In this document: positions 63,901-64,000 of the stretch, in pieces
How positions within the stretch are numbered: the stretch's first letter is position 1
Layout: every line of letters starts with the position of its first letter
NCBI GenBank assembly: GCA_963082875.1
Contig: OY720100.1
Span: 6,200,001-6,264,000, forward strand
Reading direction: 5' to 3'
DNA length: 64,000 bases
Source: Corella eumyota
Taxonomy: Eukaryota; Chordata; Ascidiacea; Phlebobranchia; Corellidae
Notes under the pieces: generated by a model
The model's input: the letters and a program-made list of their open reading frames with translations, nothing else
Told to the model about the DNA's origin: nothing
The model's database searches: none
Made by a program: the position numbers and the translations under genes

Positions 63901-64000
63901 AAAAATATTTTGTAAACACGGTAATTGGACCTGTGCGGATCTAACACAACAATTATTTTTTGATTTAAAATTTTTAATTTGTTTTCAAAAAATTTTTATT
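53765..64000. repeat. Second-level duplication with a 5,467-bp offset
   Basis: The stretch from about 53,765 to 58,533 reappears from about 59,232 to the window end. Markers: 54905 and 60372, and the rare variant GAAAAATTTTTCCAAATG at 55180 and 60647, all 5,467 bp apart. Only scattered single differences were noted. The joint lies in a rearranged stretch between 58,918 and 59,232. Confidence 0.88.
58900..59232. repeat. Rearranged monomers at the duplication joint
   Basis: At about 58,918 a monomer breaks off after CAAACTTTTGTTTT and resumes at AAACACGGTAATTGG, skipping roughly two thirds of a monomer. The piece that follows matches the 57,830-58,130 type (with CACCTGACC and TTTAGCGATTTC) and then switches near 59,225 to the 53,765 type (TTGTAAAAACGG). 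Two unequal exchanges explain this. Confidence 0.75.

Larger units (their letters stand above)
44180..64000. repeat. Satellite array, about 63 monomers of 311-316 bp, open at the right end
   Basis: The marker TTAGGCCAATGC starts at 44254, 44566, 44882, 45198, 45510, 45822, 46133, 46445, 46761, 47077 and so on, so the spacing is 311-316 bp. Each monomer has a TTCGCGAA-like core, TCACGTGACC, an ATAAAAGTT-TCAT-AACTTTTAT hairpin and an A/T-run region of variable length (the main cause of length change). All monomers are in the same orientation. No ORF with coding character; the 78-codon ORF at 58880 is a by-product of a rearranged monomer. Confidence 0.97.

Noticed and set aside
44180-64000. CRISPR-like or mobile-element reading of the array
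   Set aside because: There are no spacers between constant repeats, no terminal repeats and no coding capacity. Head-to-tail monomers with higher-order blocks indicate a eukaryotic satellite.

Overview
The window is nuclear DNA of an animal. It is AT-rich, with short GT-AG introns, dense genes on the left and a long satellite on the right. Compact intron-rich genes, frequent TAGGCC words, a metazoan histone stem-loop and a chordate-like H2B promoter suggest a tunicate such as an ascidian of the Ciona type. The species call is an inference.

Layout. (1) 2-24693, + strand: one giant gene, open at its 5' end. I could join 61 exons in consistent phase into at least 5,127 codons. It encodes a type I membrane protein. 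The ectodomain holds two WSC domains, seven Cys-rich PAN/apple-like domains, nine modules resembling the Vps62 family and two Thr-rich mucin linkers. One membrane helix follows, then a cytoplasmic tail of about 1,900 residues, almost all in one 5.6-kb exon and mostly made of about 100 repeats of 12 residues. (2) 25287-28562, - strand: a 16-exon gene for a 608-residue protein with armadillo-like helices, a TIR domain with the putative catalytic glutamate, and a C-terminal SAM-like domain. It converges on the giant gene. (3) Three tandem 119-bp repeats, then a solitary replication-type histone H2B gene on the - strand, with stem-loop, TATA box and octamer. (4) A 1.53-kb piggyBac-like non-autonomous element between TTAA sites. 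(5) 33325-38352, + strand: a 9-exon EHD ATPase gene (555 residues). (6) From about 40.8 kb, diverged tandem repeats, a tRNA-derived SINE remnant, and from about 44.2 kb to the end an array of some 63 monomers of 311-316 bp with higher-order structure of 1,879 bp and 5,467 bp.

The genes do not form an operon. The giant receptor and the ARM-TIR-SAM protein would both fit surface recognition or innate signalling, but their adjacency alone does not show a shared pathway. The strongest candidates for something undescribed are the receptor's supermodule architecture with its repetitive tail, the ARM-TIR-SAM protein, and the satellite with dyad symmetries and a CACGTG site in nearly every monomer.
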